Positions 16,522-25,418 are shown, numbered from the stretch's first letter. The stretch is DNA of 64,000 nt from Azospirillum brasilense (GCA_003241645.1 QFOX01000001.1:84150-148149), one strand, 5' to 3'. Made by a program: numbers and translations. The notes: generated by a model from the sequence alone, not told the origin.

Positions 16522-18093
16522 ATGCTGCAACGGTTCGTGGATGATACGCGCGGTTCGGTGTTCGTGATGGTCGGCGCCGCCATCATCATGCTGGTGGGCG
16601 TGGTGGGCGTGGCGGTGGATGTGGGGCGCGGCCAGATGGCGCAGACCAAGCTGCAGAACGCGCTGGATGCCGCGGGGCTGGCCGCGGGCGCCAGCATCAA
16701 CAGCCAGGACCTCGAAGCCGAGGTGATGAAATACATGAACGTGAATTTCACCGAGGGCACGCTGGGCGCCACGGTGACCAACGTGGACCCCGTGCTAAAC
16801 GAGGAGGGCACGCTGCTGACCGTCACGGCGGATGCCACCATGCCAACCACCTTCATGAATATCTTCGGCCACACCACCATGAACCTGCAGGCGCACACCG
16901 AAGTAACGCGCACGCAGAAGGGCATGGAGCTGGCCGTGGTGCTGGATACCACCGGCTCCATGGCGGGCAGCAAATTGACGGCGCTTAAAACTGCCTCGAA
17001 CGATTTGATGGATATTCTGTTTGGGGAAACCGCCAGCACGGCGGATAATCTGTGGGTCGGCATCGTGCCGTTCTCCATGGCGGTGAATGTGGGGCCGAGC
17101 CACACCGATTGGCTGGATGCCGGGCAGTATGCTGCGCTCGACTGGGGCACCACCAGCTGGCGCGGCTGCACCGAAGCGCGCTGGGTGGACGGCAACGACC
17201 TGACGGATGCAACGCCGAGCGATGAGCCGTTCCTTGCCTATTACTGGCAGGACGACACGAACAACGACTGGCGGCAGGTGGACACGCAGGACGTGACCAC
17301 CACCACGCTGTGCGGCCCCACCAGCAGCACCAGCTGCCGCTGCACCACCGCCACGGGCGGCTACAGTGGTGGCACGCGCGTGTGCGGCACCACCACCAGC
17401 GGCACCACCAGCACGCGCATTTATTGCACCAACCAGACCAGCAGCAGCAACAAGCGCTGCTATCAGGAAGTGACCACGCAGCACGCGCCCATCTACAGCT
17501 ACGATATTACCAGCAGCAAAGGCCCCAACACCTATTGCCCCACCACGCCGATCACGCCGCTGACCAACCAGCGCAGCACGCTGGATACGGCCATTACCAA
17601 CCTCACCGCAGTAGGCGGCACGCATATTCCCACCGGCGCAGCATGGGGCTGGCGGCTGATCAGCCCGAACTGGCGCGGGCTGTGGGGCGGCAGCATGAAC
17701 ACCAACGACCTGCCGCTGGATTACAATACCGACCTGATGGTCAAGGCCATGATCCTGATGACGGACGGTGAGAACACCATGTACACGAATGCCGATGGTG
17801 CGTATGGCTACACCCCGCAGAACCACACCGGCATGACCAGCACGCCCTATACCGACACCAAGGCCGCGCAACGGCTGAACGTGAAGCTGGAGCAGATCTG
17901 CACCAACATGAAGGCGCAGGGCATCATTGTGTATACGGTGGTGTTCGACCTGAACAGCACCACGGTGGACGACATGATGCGCAACTGCGCCACCCAGCCC
18001 GATTACTATTTCAATTCGCCGGATGAAGCCGCGCTGCGGCAGGCCTTCCGCACCATTGGCGACAGCCTGTCGAACCTGCGCATCAGTCGGTAA
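16522..18093 (+). CDS. tadG: TadG-like protein with von Willebrand A domain
   Basis: The 523-residue protein has one N-terminal membrane helix (VFVMVGAAIIMLVGVVGVAV), a TadG-like/DUF2134-type region, and a von Willebrand factor A domain starting at about residue 135 with the MIDAS motif VVLDTTGSMAGSK. The domain is split by a long cysteine-, serine- and threonine-rich insert (about residues 250-320, rich in TTTSGTTST-like stretches) before MILMTDGENTM. The protein probably acts as an adhesin or assembly factor at the pilus base. AGGAGGG lies five bases before the ATG. It closes the tad unit. Confidence 0.88.
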   Translation: MLQRFVDDTRGSVFVMVGAAIIMLVGVVGVAVDVGRGQMAQTKLQNALDAAGLAAGASINSQDLEAEVMKYMNVNFTEGTLGATVTNVDPVLNEEGTLLTVTADATMPTTFMNIFGHTTMNLQAHTEVTRTQKGMELAVVLDTTGSMAGSKLTALKTASNDLMDILFGETASTADNLWVGIVPFSMAVNVGPSHTDWLDAGQYAALDWGTTSWRGCTEARWVDGNDLTDATPSDEPFLAYYWQDDTNNDWRQVDTQDVTTTTLCGPTSSTSCRCTTATGGYSGGTRVCGTTTSGTTSTRIYCTNQTSSSNKRCYQEVTTQHAPIYSYDITSSKGPNTYCPTTPITPLTNQRSTLDTAITNLTAVGGTHIPTGAAWGWRLISPNWRGLWGGSMNTNDLPLDYNTDLMVKAMILMTDGENTMYTNADGAYGYTPQNHTGMTSTPYTDTKAAQRLNVKLEQICTNMKAQGIIVYTVVFDLNSTTVDDMMRNCATQPDYYFNSPDEAALRQAFRTIGDSLSNLRISR

Positions 18094-18172
18094 TAGGAAA
18101 TGCGTTGGGCATGTGCGCCTAAGCCGTGCGGCGGCTGCGCGGCGCGCAGCCTTGCGCGGCAAGGCTTCCATG

Positions 18173-18217
18173 ATTCTCCCTACCAAACGATCCACTGGAT
18201 CGTTTGGTAGGGAGAAT
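18173..18217. repeat. Perfect 45-base palindrome abutting tRNA-Thr
   Basis: Two 22-base arms beginning ATTCTCCCTACCAAACGATC are exact inverse complements around a single central base at 18195. The right arm ends on the last base of the encoded CCA of tRNA-Thr. It may act as a strong 3' stem-loop for the tRNA transcript, but no T-run follows on the minus strand, so intrinsic termination is uncertain. Confidence 0.9.
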
Positions 18218-18291
18218 GGTGCCGGTTGCAGGATTTGAACCCGCGACCTTCGGTTTACAAAACCGCTGCTCTACCCCTGAGCTAAACCGGC
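18217..18291 (-). tRNA. tRNA-Thr (anticodon TGT)
   Basis: Read on the minus strand, the gene folds into a full cloverleaf: acceptor GCCGGTT/AACCGGC, D-arm GCTC...GAGC, anticodon loop TTTGTAA giving TGT, and a T-arm with GGTTCAAAT. The 3' CCA is encoded at 18217-18219. A perfect palindrome begins on its last base. Confidence 0.95.
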
Positions 18292-18462
18292 ACGCGCATG
18301 CGGGCCGGGTGTACCGGATTTCGCGCAGGCCTGCAAGTAGCCTTCCTTTATGCAAAACCGATCCTTCGGGCCACTGCGGCATATGGATAGGCCACGGCGC
18401 GCCGCGTAGCTTTCACGGTATCAATCAAAACAAGTATCACTCAAAACAAAATGGAGAGACCC

Positions 18463-19011
18463 ATGTTAGATTTCCTGAAGCCCGAGAACGATGCCATCCT
18501 CATCCTCAAGAAAGACCACGATGTAGTGGATGCACTGTTCGATGATTTCAAAAAAGCCGAATCGCGTGACGAAAAATGCCGCATCGCACTGGAAGCCATT
18601 AACGAGCTGCGCATGCACGCGCTGGTGGAAGAAGAAATTTTCTACCCCGCCATGCGTGCCCAAGGCGTGGACAAGGACATGCTGAACGAAGCCGATGAAG
18701 AGCACCATGTTGCCAAACTGCTGATCGCGGAGCTAGCGACGATGGACGGTTCCGAGCAGCATTTCGATGCGAAATTCACTGTGCTGGCCGAGAATATCCG
18801 CCACCATGTGAAGGAAGAAGAGCATGATCTCTTCCCGAAATGCCGCGATACCGAGGTGGATATGGTCGCCCTTGGCGAGCGTATGCTCGCGCGCAAGGAC
18901 GAGCTGAAGACCAAAGGCATTCCTGCCAACGCGGAAGAGCTGCTCATGGCCCGTCAGGGTGTGCATGATTCCTCGGCAGAAGCGGCGATGCGCAAACCGC
19001 GCGCGGCCTAG
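18463..19011 (+). CDS. Hemerythrin-domain protein
   Basis: The 182-residue protein has a helical bundle with the hemerythrin ligand pattern: LKKDHDVVDALF, MHALVEEEIFYPAM, EEHHVAKLLIAEL and IRHHVKEEEHDLFPKC. These supply the histidines and carboxylates of a di-iron site. Such proteins bind oxygen or buffer oxidative or nitrosative stress in the cytoplasm. ATG 18463 has GGAGAGA six bases upstream and is better supported than ATG 18451. Its TAG shares four bases with the stop of the convergent EAL gene. Confidence 0.9.
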   Translation: MLDFLKPENDAILILKKDHDVVDALFDDFKKAESRDEKCRIALEAINELRMHALVEEEIFYPAMRAQGVDKDMLNEADEEHHVAKLLIAELATMDGSEQHFDAKFTVLAENIRHHVKEEEHDLFPKCRDTEVDMVALGERMLARKDELKTKGIPANAEELLMARQGVHDSSAEAAMRKPRAA

Positions 19012-20291
19012 TTGCCGTATTCGCCGTCCTTCAGCCAGGGGCGGTGGTTCATCGGCTTGCCGAAATAATACCCCTGAAGCTGGTCGACCCCGAGCTCCAT
19101 GAGCATTTTGGCGATCTCGCCATTCTCAACGAACTCGGCGACCGACTTCAGGCCGAAGCCGCGCGTGAAATCGAGCAGCATTTTCACGAAGAAACGCGAA
19201 TCGGCATTGTCGGTCAGGTCACGAATGAAGCTGCCGTCGATCTTCACCATGTCGAGCGAGAGCATTTTCAGCTGGCGGAAGCTGGTGTAGCCCGAGCCGA
19301 AATCATCCAGCGCGATGAGTGCGCCCGTCATTTGCACTTCGGCGCAGAAGAACGCCATGTGCTTCAGGTCGCGGTGCATCGCGGTCTCGGTGATTTCCAC
19401 GATCAGGCGCGGGCCGATCTCGGGCGTTTCATCGGTCGCCTGCTTCAGCATGGCCAGCCAGCTGGGGTCCTGCGTGGTCAGGTTCGACACGTTCAATGCC
19501 AGCTGCACGTGCTTGTCGTTGCGCAGTTCGGCGACCACTTTTTCCAGCACTATCTTGTCGATCATCGGCATCAGCCCCATGCGCTCGGCCACGGGAATGA
19601 GCATGCCGGCGGAGCTGATCTTGCCCTCATCCGAATAGAGGCGCAGCAGGGCCTCGTAATGCGCGACCTCGCCGGATTTGCTGTCGATCACCGGCTGGTA
19701 GGCAAGGCGCAGGCGGTTTTCTTTCATGGCCTGCCCAAGAATGTTGGCGATGCCCATTTCCTCGCGCTGTTCCACGCCGGAAATATCCTGCCGCAGGCGG
19801 TTTTCGTCCTTCTCTTCGGTCAGCGCCACCAGTGTGCGCGCCAGTAATTCTTCGGCGGTGCCGTGCGCGTCGGGCAGCATCTGGTACGCGTAGCGGCTCA
19901 GGCAATGCAGCTCGCCATAGCGCGAATCGTAGCTGTAGGTGCGGATCGCGTCCTGCACGTCGTGGCACCATTGCTGCACCTGCCGCTCCAGCATGCCATG
20001 CAGCAAAATGCCGAACTGGTCGCGCTGCACGCGGGCGAGCTGCCCGTTCTCCAGCTTGCTGCCGATCACTTCCTCGATCTCTTTCATCACGGCTTCGGCC
20101 ACCGCCATGGAATAACCGCTCATGATCATGGGCAGGTTATCGATGGAGAAAAGGATGATGGTGGCGGGCAGTTGTTTCGTGCGCGCGTCGGATTCCAGCT
20201 GCGCCAGCGCTTCCACAAAGCGCTGCGGGTAGCCGCAGCTGCCAAGGGCAGGGGTGCTCGTTGCGGGGTCGGATTGCGAACGCCAGAACAT
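19008..20291 (-). CDS. Cyclic-di-GMP phosphodiesterase candidate (degenerate GGDEF + EAL)
   Basis: The 427-residue protein has an N-terminal GGDEF-like domain in which the catalytic GGDEF stretch is replaced by RDQFGILLHG, so no synthase activity is expected. The C-terminal EAL domain looks catalytically complete: YEALLRL, LNVSN, VEITETA, ALDDFGSGYTSF, VKIDGSFI, AEFVEN and QGYYFGKP. It therefore probably hydrolyses cyclic-di-GMP. The ATG at 20291 is the most likely start; upstream in-frame codons reach 20375, but I see no good ribosome-binding site for any of them. It is convergent with hemerythrin, overlapping by four bases. Confidence 0.88.
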   Translation of the reverse strand: MFWRSQSDPATSTPALGSCGYPQRFVEALAQLESDARTKQLPATIILFSIDNLPMIMSGYSMAVAEAVMKEIEEVIGSKLENGQLARVQRDQFGILLHGMLERQVQQWCHDVQDAIRTYSYDSRYGELHCLSRYAYQMLPDAHGTAEELLARTLVALTEEKDENRLRQDISGVEQREEMGIANILGQAMKENRLRLAYQPVIDSKSGEVAHYEALLRLYSDEGKISSAGMLIPVAERMGLMPMIDKIVLEKVVAELRNDKHVQLALNVSNLTTQDPSWLAMLKQATDETPEIGPRLIVEITETAMHRDLKHMAFFCAEVQMTGALIALDDFGSGYTSFRQLKMLSLDMVKIDGSFIRDLTDNADSRFFVKMLLDFTRGFGLKSVAEFVENGEIAKMLMELGVDQLQGYYFGKPMNHRPWLKDGEYGN

Positions 20292-20459
20292 AGGGGTGGG
20301 GTTGAATCGGTTGCGGGTGTTTTGTTTTATATGGCAAATTGCCGGAACAGGCATCTTGCCACACTTCTCACCCACTGTGAAGCAGCACGGTGATTTTGCC
20401 AGCCGCGCGGCACAAAAGACCCATGAAATTGCATGAAAAATTGCCGACCTGCGGCAGGA

Positions 20460-21335
20460 TTACGACAAATTAGGAAATGCTGCAGTAACCAGCAGCGCGA
20501 CGAACAGGCAAAGCCCGAGCCACTGGTTGCTGCGAAACAGCTGGCCGCCACGCATGCTTCCCGGCAACAATGCGTTCGCCTGGCTGGCCTGCCAGCCCAT
20601 ATGCACCGCCACGGCGATCAACGCCAGCTGCACCGGCCATGCATAGCGCTCGGCAAGGATGCAGGCGGCAAGCCAGAACAGCAACGCCGCCCCATAGCAG
20701 GCGAGGGTGAACCACTGCAGGCGCGCGCCCGTGCCAACCCGCCGCGCGGTGGATTTGATGCCCACGCTGGCATCGTCGGGCATGTCCTGCACGGCGTAGA
20801 GCGTGTCGTAGCCCAGCGTCCAGAAGAAGCAGCCCGCATAGAGTAGCAGCGGGGCGAGGGCGAGGGGCTGGCCCGTCGCCGCCCAGCCGATGAGGGCACC
20901 GAAATTGAAAGTCAGGCCAAGGAAGGCCTGCGGCCAGAAGGTGAGCCGCTTCATCCACGGGTAGGCGGCGATCAGCGGCACAGCGCACAGCGCCAGCCAC
21001 ACCACCTGCATGGGCAGCACCAGCGCCAGCAGCAGCGCATTGAAGGCCAGCACGAACAGCAGCACGCCCGCATCGCGCACGGAAATCTCACCACTGGCAA
21101 GCGGGCGGGTGCGTGTGCGTTCCACCTGCGCGTCAAGCCTGCGGTCGGTGAGGTCGTTGATGATGCAACCCGCCGCGCGGGTAATGGTCGCGCCCAGCAG
21201 CATCAGCGCCAGAAGGTCCCACCGCAGCGGGGCGGGGGCCAGCAGCATGCCCCACGCCGCCGGGAAAAACAGCAGCCAGATGCCGATGGGCTTGTCCATG
21301 CGCATCAGGCGCAGATAGGGGCGAACGCGTTGCAT
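20460..21335 (-). CDS. ubiA: 4-hydroxybenzoate polyprenyltransferase
   Basis: UbiA joins a polyprenyl chain to 4-hydroxybenzoate in ubiquinone synthesis. The 291-residue membrane protein has the two aspartate-rich motifs of the family, INDLTDRRLD (about residue 61) and VQDMPDDASVGIKSTA (about residue 184), and about eight hydrophobic segments. Start, length and the PIGIWLLFFPAAWG motif match the family. It is divergent from rsmE with a 45-base gap, so the two probably share a promoter region. Confidence 0.95.
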   Translation of the reverse strand: MQRVRPYLRLMRMDKPIGIWLLFFPAAWGMLLAPAPLRWDLLALMLLGATITRAAGCIINDLTDRRLDAQVERTRTRPLASGEISVRDAGVLLFVLAFNALLLALVLPMQVVWLALCAVPLIAAYPWMKRLTFWPQAFLGLTFNFGALIGWAATGQPLALAPLLLYAGCFFWTLGYDTLYAVQDMPDDASVGIKSTARRVGTGARLQWFTLACYGAALLFWLAACILAERYAWPVQLALIAVAVHMGWQASQANALLPGSMRGGQLFRSNQWLGLCLFVALLVTAAFPNLS

Positions 21336-21380
21336 AAAACGCTACTAGCATGAATCCCACGCGGGCGGTAAAGAGAAACG

Positions 21381-22361
21381 ATGCACCCAAAACCCCGCCA
21401 GCGCCTCGCCATCGACCATGCCCTGCAACCGGGCGCTGCCCTGCAGCTGGAGGGCAACCACGCGCATTACCTTGGGCATGTGCTACGTGCCCAGCCCGGC
21501 GAGCATGTGGCGCTGTTCAACCGCACCGACGGCGAATGGCTGGCGCAGATCACCGAGGTGAAGAAAAAATCCATTGCCCTGCAACTGGTGGCGCAGACCA
21601 AGGCGGCGCAGGTCGGGGTGGATATGTGGGTCGCGTTCGCGCCCATCAAGGGCGGCAGGCTGGAGACGATCATCGAGAAAGCGACCGAACTGGGCGCGGC
21701 GCAACTGCACCCGGTGCTGACGCAGCGCACCATCGTGGACAAGGTGAATGCGGAACGCGCCGAATCCATCGCCCGTGAAGCCGCCGAGCAATGCGAACGC
21801 ACCGACTGGCCGCTGATCCACGCGCCGCAGAAACTGGCGCAATGGCTGGGCAGCTTCCCCACCGACCGCGTGCTGATCTATGGCGATGAAACGGGGGGCG
21901 GCGTAGCCCTTCAAGATGTATTACGTGGGCACCTGCGGTGCCTTGAAGGGGCTGCGTCCCCTTCGCCCGCCAATGGCGGGCTGACCCCTCCCGCAAGCGG
22001 CTCGGCCTTACGGCCTACGCAAGAAATGCATCAACCCCGAGAGGATACGGCGCGTAGCGCGGAAGCGCGAGCCGCCGCGCGAGGGGGGTCAGCGACCGAA
22101 GGAAGCGAAGGGGGTGGGCTTGCGCCCCCCTTCATGCCCGAAGGGCAACCTATAAAATGGGCCATTCTCGCGGGGCCGGAAGGCGGCTTCACGCCGGACG
22201 AACTGGCCATGCTGCGCCATTGCAAACAGGCGCGCGGCGTTTCTTTGGGGCCGCGCATCTTGCGGGCAGACACCGCCATCATTACATTGGCGGCCATGAC
22301 ATTGGCGGCGTGGGGTGATTGGCACCGTGCACCACGCTTTGAAGGGGGCATTCCATCATGA
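21381..22361 (+). CDS. rsmE: 16S rRNA (uracil1498-N3)-methyltransferase RsmE with repeat insertion
   Basis: RsmE methylates U1498 of 16S rRNA. The protein has the N-terminal PUA-like domain (NHAHYLGHVLRAQPGE), the IKGGRLETIIEKATELGA motif, the QCERTDWP segment, and the SAM-binding trefoil knot with ILAGPEGGFTPDEL and LGPRILRADTAI. It is 326 residues long, about 80 more than usual. The surplus is a stop-free repeat-derived block at about residues 178-257, inserted between GDETGGGVAL and KWAILAGPEGG, just before the knot. The insertion may be looped out. The stop overlaps the gshA ATG. Confidence 0.93.
   Translation: MHPKPRQRLAIDHALQPGAALQLEGNHAHYLGHVLRAQPGEHVALFNRTDGEWLAQITEVKKKSIALQLVAQTKAAQVGVDMWVAFAPIKGGRLETIIEKATELGAAQLHPVLTQRTIVDKVNAERAESIAREAAEQCERTDWPLIHAPQKLAQWLGSFPTDRVLIYGDETGGGVALQDVLRGHLRCLEGAASPSPANGGLTPPASGSALRPTQEMHQPREDTARSAEARAAARGGSATEGSEGGGLAPPFMPEGQPIKWAILAGPEGGFTPDELAMLRHCKQARGVSLGPRILRADTAIITLAAMTLAAWGDWHRAPRFEGGIPS
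21944..22146. repeat. Composite family A repeat inserted in frame in rsmE (two A parts)
   Basis: The first part (21944-22021) has hairpins GAAGGGGCTGCGTCCCCTTC and GCCCGCCAATGGCGGGC, and ends GGCCTACGCA. A linker with GCATCAACCCCGAGAGGATA follows, related to the linker in mnmC copy 2. A second hairpin, GGGGGTGGGCTTGCGCCCCC, closes the block near 22106-22146. The reading frame matches that used in mnmC: SPSPANGGLTPPASGS here against PPSPAAQATPAASGS there. Confidence 0.8.
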
Positions 22362-23629
22362 ACCAACCGGCACTCCAGCCTGCGGCCACGCCGCCGGCCA
22401 TTCTTGACCGCCTGCGCGACCTGCTGGCCAGCCGCAGCGATGAGATCACCGCATGGATGGATGCGCGGCGCATGGAATCCGGCGCGCCGTTCTATTCGTC
22501 GGTCGATCTGCGGCATGCGGGCTATAAACTCGCTCCCGTGGACACCAACCTGTTCCCGGCAGGGTTCAACAAACTCAGCGCTGCAGCCCGCCAGCGCGCG
22601 GCCCTGCATGCGCGCGCCCGCTTCACGCGCTGCAACCAGCCGATCACGCGCGTGCTGCTGATCCCCGAGAATCATACGCGCAACCAGGGCTATCTGGATA
22701 ATCTCGGCGCGCTGAAATCGGTGCTGGAAGCGGGCGGGGCGGAAGTGGTGATTGGTAGCCTTGCGGCGCAGCCGGGCCAGCCCATTGCCTTGCAGACCAG
22801 CACCGGCGAAGATTTGCTGCAGCAACCGCTGGTGCGTGAGCGCAGCATGCTGGCCACCGAATCGGGCTTCGTACCGCAGATGATCGTGCTGAACAACGAC
22901 CTCACCTCGGGCCTGCCGGATGTGTTGCGTGGCGTGAGCCAGCCTATCCAGCCGCGGCCCAGTCAGGGTTGGCACCGCCGCCGCAAATCCATCCATTTCG
23001 ATGCGTACGCCAAGCTGGTGCGCGAATTCGCCGATGCGTTCGCGCTTGATCCGTGGCTGCTCGACAGCGTGTCGCACAAATGCGGCCGCGTGAATTTTGG
23101 CGAACGGCAGGGCCTCGAATGCGTGGCCATGGGCGTGGAAAAAGTGCTGCACAATGTGCGCAGCAAATACGCCGAATACGGCATTACCGATGAGCCGTAT
23201 GTGTACGTGAAATCTGACGCGGGCACCTATGGCATGGGCATCATGACGGTGAAATCCGGCGACGAGATGCTGGAGCTGAACAAGAAGCTGCGCAACAAAA
23301 TGAACGTCATCAAGGAAGGCGTGCAATCCACCGAAGTGGTGATCCAGGAAGGCATTCCCACCATTGATGTGGTGGATGGCGCACCGGCCGAGCCGATGCT
23401 GTATCTGATGGATGGGCACGCCGTGGGCGGAGCCTACCGCGTGAACCGCGAGCGCGATGCGCAGGGCAATTTGAACGCCACCGGCATGGAATTCGTCGGC
23501 ATGTGCGACGAGGGCGAAGACGGCAAAGCCAAAATGCCCAGCTGCCATTTCGGCGCGCTGGGGCTTATTGCCGAGCTGGCCTCACTCGCCGCCCCGCGCG
23601 AAGAATACGGCGAGAGCTATTCCATTTAG
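22358..23629 (+). CDS. gshA: Glutamate-cysteine ligase, GshA (PF08886-type)
   Basis: This enzyme makes gamma-glutamylcysteine, the first step of glutathione synthesis. The 423-residue product matches the proteobacterial GshA type that differs from the classical E. coli enzyme. Recognised stretches include PVDTNLFPAGFNKL, LIPENHTRNQGYLDNL, VYVKSDAGTYGMGIMTV and EGIPTIDVV, consistent with an ATP-grasp-like nucleotide site. It starts inside the rsmE stop (ATGA), so the two are translationally coupled. Family naming is from memory of the motifs. Confidence 0.88.
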   Translation: MNQPALQPAATPPAILDRLRDLLASRSDEITAWMDARRMESGAPFYSSVDLRHAGYKLAPVDTNLFPAGFNKLSAAARQRAALHARARFTRCNQPITRVLLIPENHTRNQGYLDNLGALKSVLEAGGAEVVIGSLAAQPGQPIALQTSTGEDLLQQPLVRERSMLATESGFVPQMIVLNNDLTSGLPDVLRGVSQPIQPRPSQGWHRRRKSIHFDAYAKLVREFADAFALDPWLLDSVSHKCGRVNFGERQGLECVAMGVEKVLHNVRSKYAEYGITDEPYVYVKSDAGTYGMGIMTVKSGDEMLELNKKLRNKMNVIKEGVQSTEVVIQEGIPTIDVVDGAPAEPMLYLMDGHAVGGAYRVNRERDAQGNLNATGMEFVGMCDEGEDGKAKMPSCHFGALGLIAELASLAAPREEYGESYSI

Positions 23630-23635
23630 TGACGG

Positions 23636-23663
23636 GTGAGGCGTGAGGTGTGAGGTGTGAGGT
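23636..23663. repeat. 7-base tandem repeat (GTGAGGT x4)
   Basis: Four adjacent units run GTGAGGC then GTGAGGT three times, straight after the gshA stop. The 23664-23720 spacer holds complementary words such as TCCTCACGCC, so a loose stem with the comM 3' end is possible. Confidence 0.8.
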
Positions 23664-23720
23664 GTCGGATTTCATCTGACTAAATTACCACTCACTATTC
23701 ACGCATCACCACGCACTTCC

Positions 23721-25232
23721 TCACGCCGCGTCGAGCCACTTGCCCTGCGGCTGCTGGCGATACGAAAGCGCTTCGGACAAATGCAGTTTGCTCACCGCAG
23801 CGCTGCCTTCAAGGTCGGCAATGGTGCGCGCCATGCGCAGCACGCGCGTGAGCCCACGCATGGAGAGATGGAGCTGTTTCGTGGCGCCCTCAAGCAAGCT
23901 ATGCGCCGCCCCATCCAGCTGCGTGCGCTGTTGCAGTGCCTCGCCGCTCAGCGTGGCGTTGATGCAGCCTTGCCGCACCTGCTGCGCCTGCCGTGCGGCC
24001 GCCACACGCTTGGCCACCACGGCGCTCGGCTCGGCCGATTCGCGGCTCAGCATGGCCAGCGTATCCATCGCGGGGACTTCGACATGCAGGTCGATGCGAT
24101 CCAGCAGCGGGCCGGATATTTTGCTCTGGTAGTCGCCCGCGCAGCGCGGCGCTTTGCTGCAGGCGCGCTCGGCGTCGCTCAGGTAACCGCAGCGGCAGGG
24201 GTTCATCGCCGCGATCAGCTGGAACCGTGCCGGGTAGGTGACATGCATGGCCACGCGCGCCACGCTGATGGTGCCGGTCTCCAGCGGCTGGCGCAGCGAT
24301 TCCAGCACCGCGCGGGGGTATTCGGGCAGCTCATCCAGAAACAGCACGCCGTGATGCGCCAGCGAAATTTCACCGGGCACGGCGCGTTTGCCGCCGCCCA
24401 CCATGGCGGCCATGGAGCTGGAATGGTGCGGGTCGCGGAAGGGCCGCGCGCCGCTGAATTCGCCCTTCACCAGTTTGCCCGCGACCGAGGCAATGAGGTT
24501 CGCCTCCAGCATTTCTTCGGCGCTCATGGGCGGCAGAATGCCCGGCAGACACGCCGCCAGCATGGATTTGCCCGAGCCGGGCGGCCCGATCATCAGCAAA
24601 TTATGGCCACCGGCCGCGGCAATTTCCAACGCGCGCTTGGCCATGGCCTGCCCGCGCACTTCGGCCAAGTCCGGCCCACGATGCGCCACCGCCATGCTGC
24701 GGATCTCCGGCGGGCTTAGCACCTGCTGGCCTTTCACATGGTTGATAATGGCCAGCAGCGAGCTTGCGGCCCACACATCCAGCTCACCGGCGAAGGCGGC
24801 CTCGGCACCGTTGCCTGCCGGGCAGATGAGCCCGCGGCCTTGCGCACTGGCGGCAAGCGCGGCGGGCAGCACGCCGGCCACTTCCTGCAACCGCCCGTCG
24901 AGCGCCAGTTCGCCCAGCGCCAGCATGCGCTCGGTCGCATCTTCCGGCAGCATCTGCATGGCAACCAGCAGGCCCAGCGCGATGGGCACGTCGAAATGCG
25001 AGCCTTCCTTGGCCACATCCGCCGGGGCGAGGTTGACGAGGATTTTCTTTGCAGGCAGCTGCACGCCCATGGAGGCGAGCGCCGCGCGCACCCGTTCGCG
25101 CGATTCGCGCACGGTGTTGTCCGGCAGGCCGACGATGGTGAAGGCGGGAAGGCCCGCACCCAGATGCACCTGCACCTCGACCGGGATGGTTTCAATGCCC
25201 TGGAAGGCAACGGTGTGGATGCGCGTGACCAT
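23721..25232 (-). CDS. comM: YifB/ComM-family Mg-chelatase-like AAA+ ATPase
   Basis: The 503-residue protein has the ComM/YifB arrangement: an N-terminal Lon-protease-like domain (VQVHLGAGLPAFTIVGLPD), the AAA+ core with Walker A MIGPPGSGKSMLAACL, Walker B GVLFLDELPEYPRAVLESLRQP, and a C-terminal Mg-chelatase domain after the short zinc motif CRCGYLSDAERAC. ComM helicases drive branch migration during natural transformation in competent bacteria. Whether this organism is competent cannot be told here. Length and start are standard. Confidence 0.94.
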   Translation of the reverse strand: MVTRIHTVAFQGIETIPVEVQVHLGAGLPAFTIVGLPDNTVRESRERVRAALASMGVQLPAKKILVNLAPADVAKEGSHFDVPIALGLLVAMQMLPEDATERMLALGELALDGRLQEVAGVLPAALAASAQGRGLICPAGNGAEAAFAGELDVWAASSLLAIINHVKGQQVLSPPEIRSMAVAHRGPDLAEVRGQAMAKRALEIAAAGGHNLLMIGPPGSGKSMLAACLPGILPPMSAEEMLEANLIASVAGKLVKGEFSGARPFRDPHHSSSMAAMVGGGKRAVPGEISLAHHGVLFLDELPEYPRAVLESLRQPLETGTISVARVAMHVTYPARFQLIAAMNPCRCGYLSDAERACSKAPRCAGDYQSKISGPLLDRIDLHVEVPAMDTLAMLSRESAEPSAVVAKRVAAARQAQQVRQGCINATLSGEALQQRTQLDGAAHSLLEGATKQLHLSMRGLTRVLRMARTIADLEGSAAVSKLHLSEALSYRQQPQGKWLDAA

Positions 25233-25336
25233 CGTAACTCGCGGCTGGATCTATGGACGATGGCGGCGCTAAAAACGTGATCGCCGCATATAAAGCGAAC
25301 CTTACGTGCCGCAGGATTATTTGCAATGGCTTAAAT

Positions 25337-25405
25337 AAAAAGGGAGTCCGATTCCCCGAAGGAAAAAGGACTCCCCCAACGGTTAACCCGAAAGGCTAAC
25401 CGTTG
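25337..25405 (-). terminator. Double stem-loop terminator for the 25419-25745 gene
   Basis: On the minus strand a first stem CAACGGTTA/TAACCGTTG (25377-25385 with 25397-25405) is followed by a second stem GGGAGTCC/GGACTCCC (25342-25349 with 25368-25375) and then TTTTTATTT. The second is a good Rho-independent terminator. Confidence 0.85.
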
Positions 25406-25418
25406 TGTGGTTCAGCAG

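Noticed and set aside
23636..23663. Possible CRISPR-like repeat
   Set aside because: Units are 7 bases, directly adjacent, without spacers. No array with 25-40 base repeats exists in the window.
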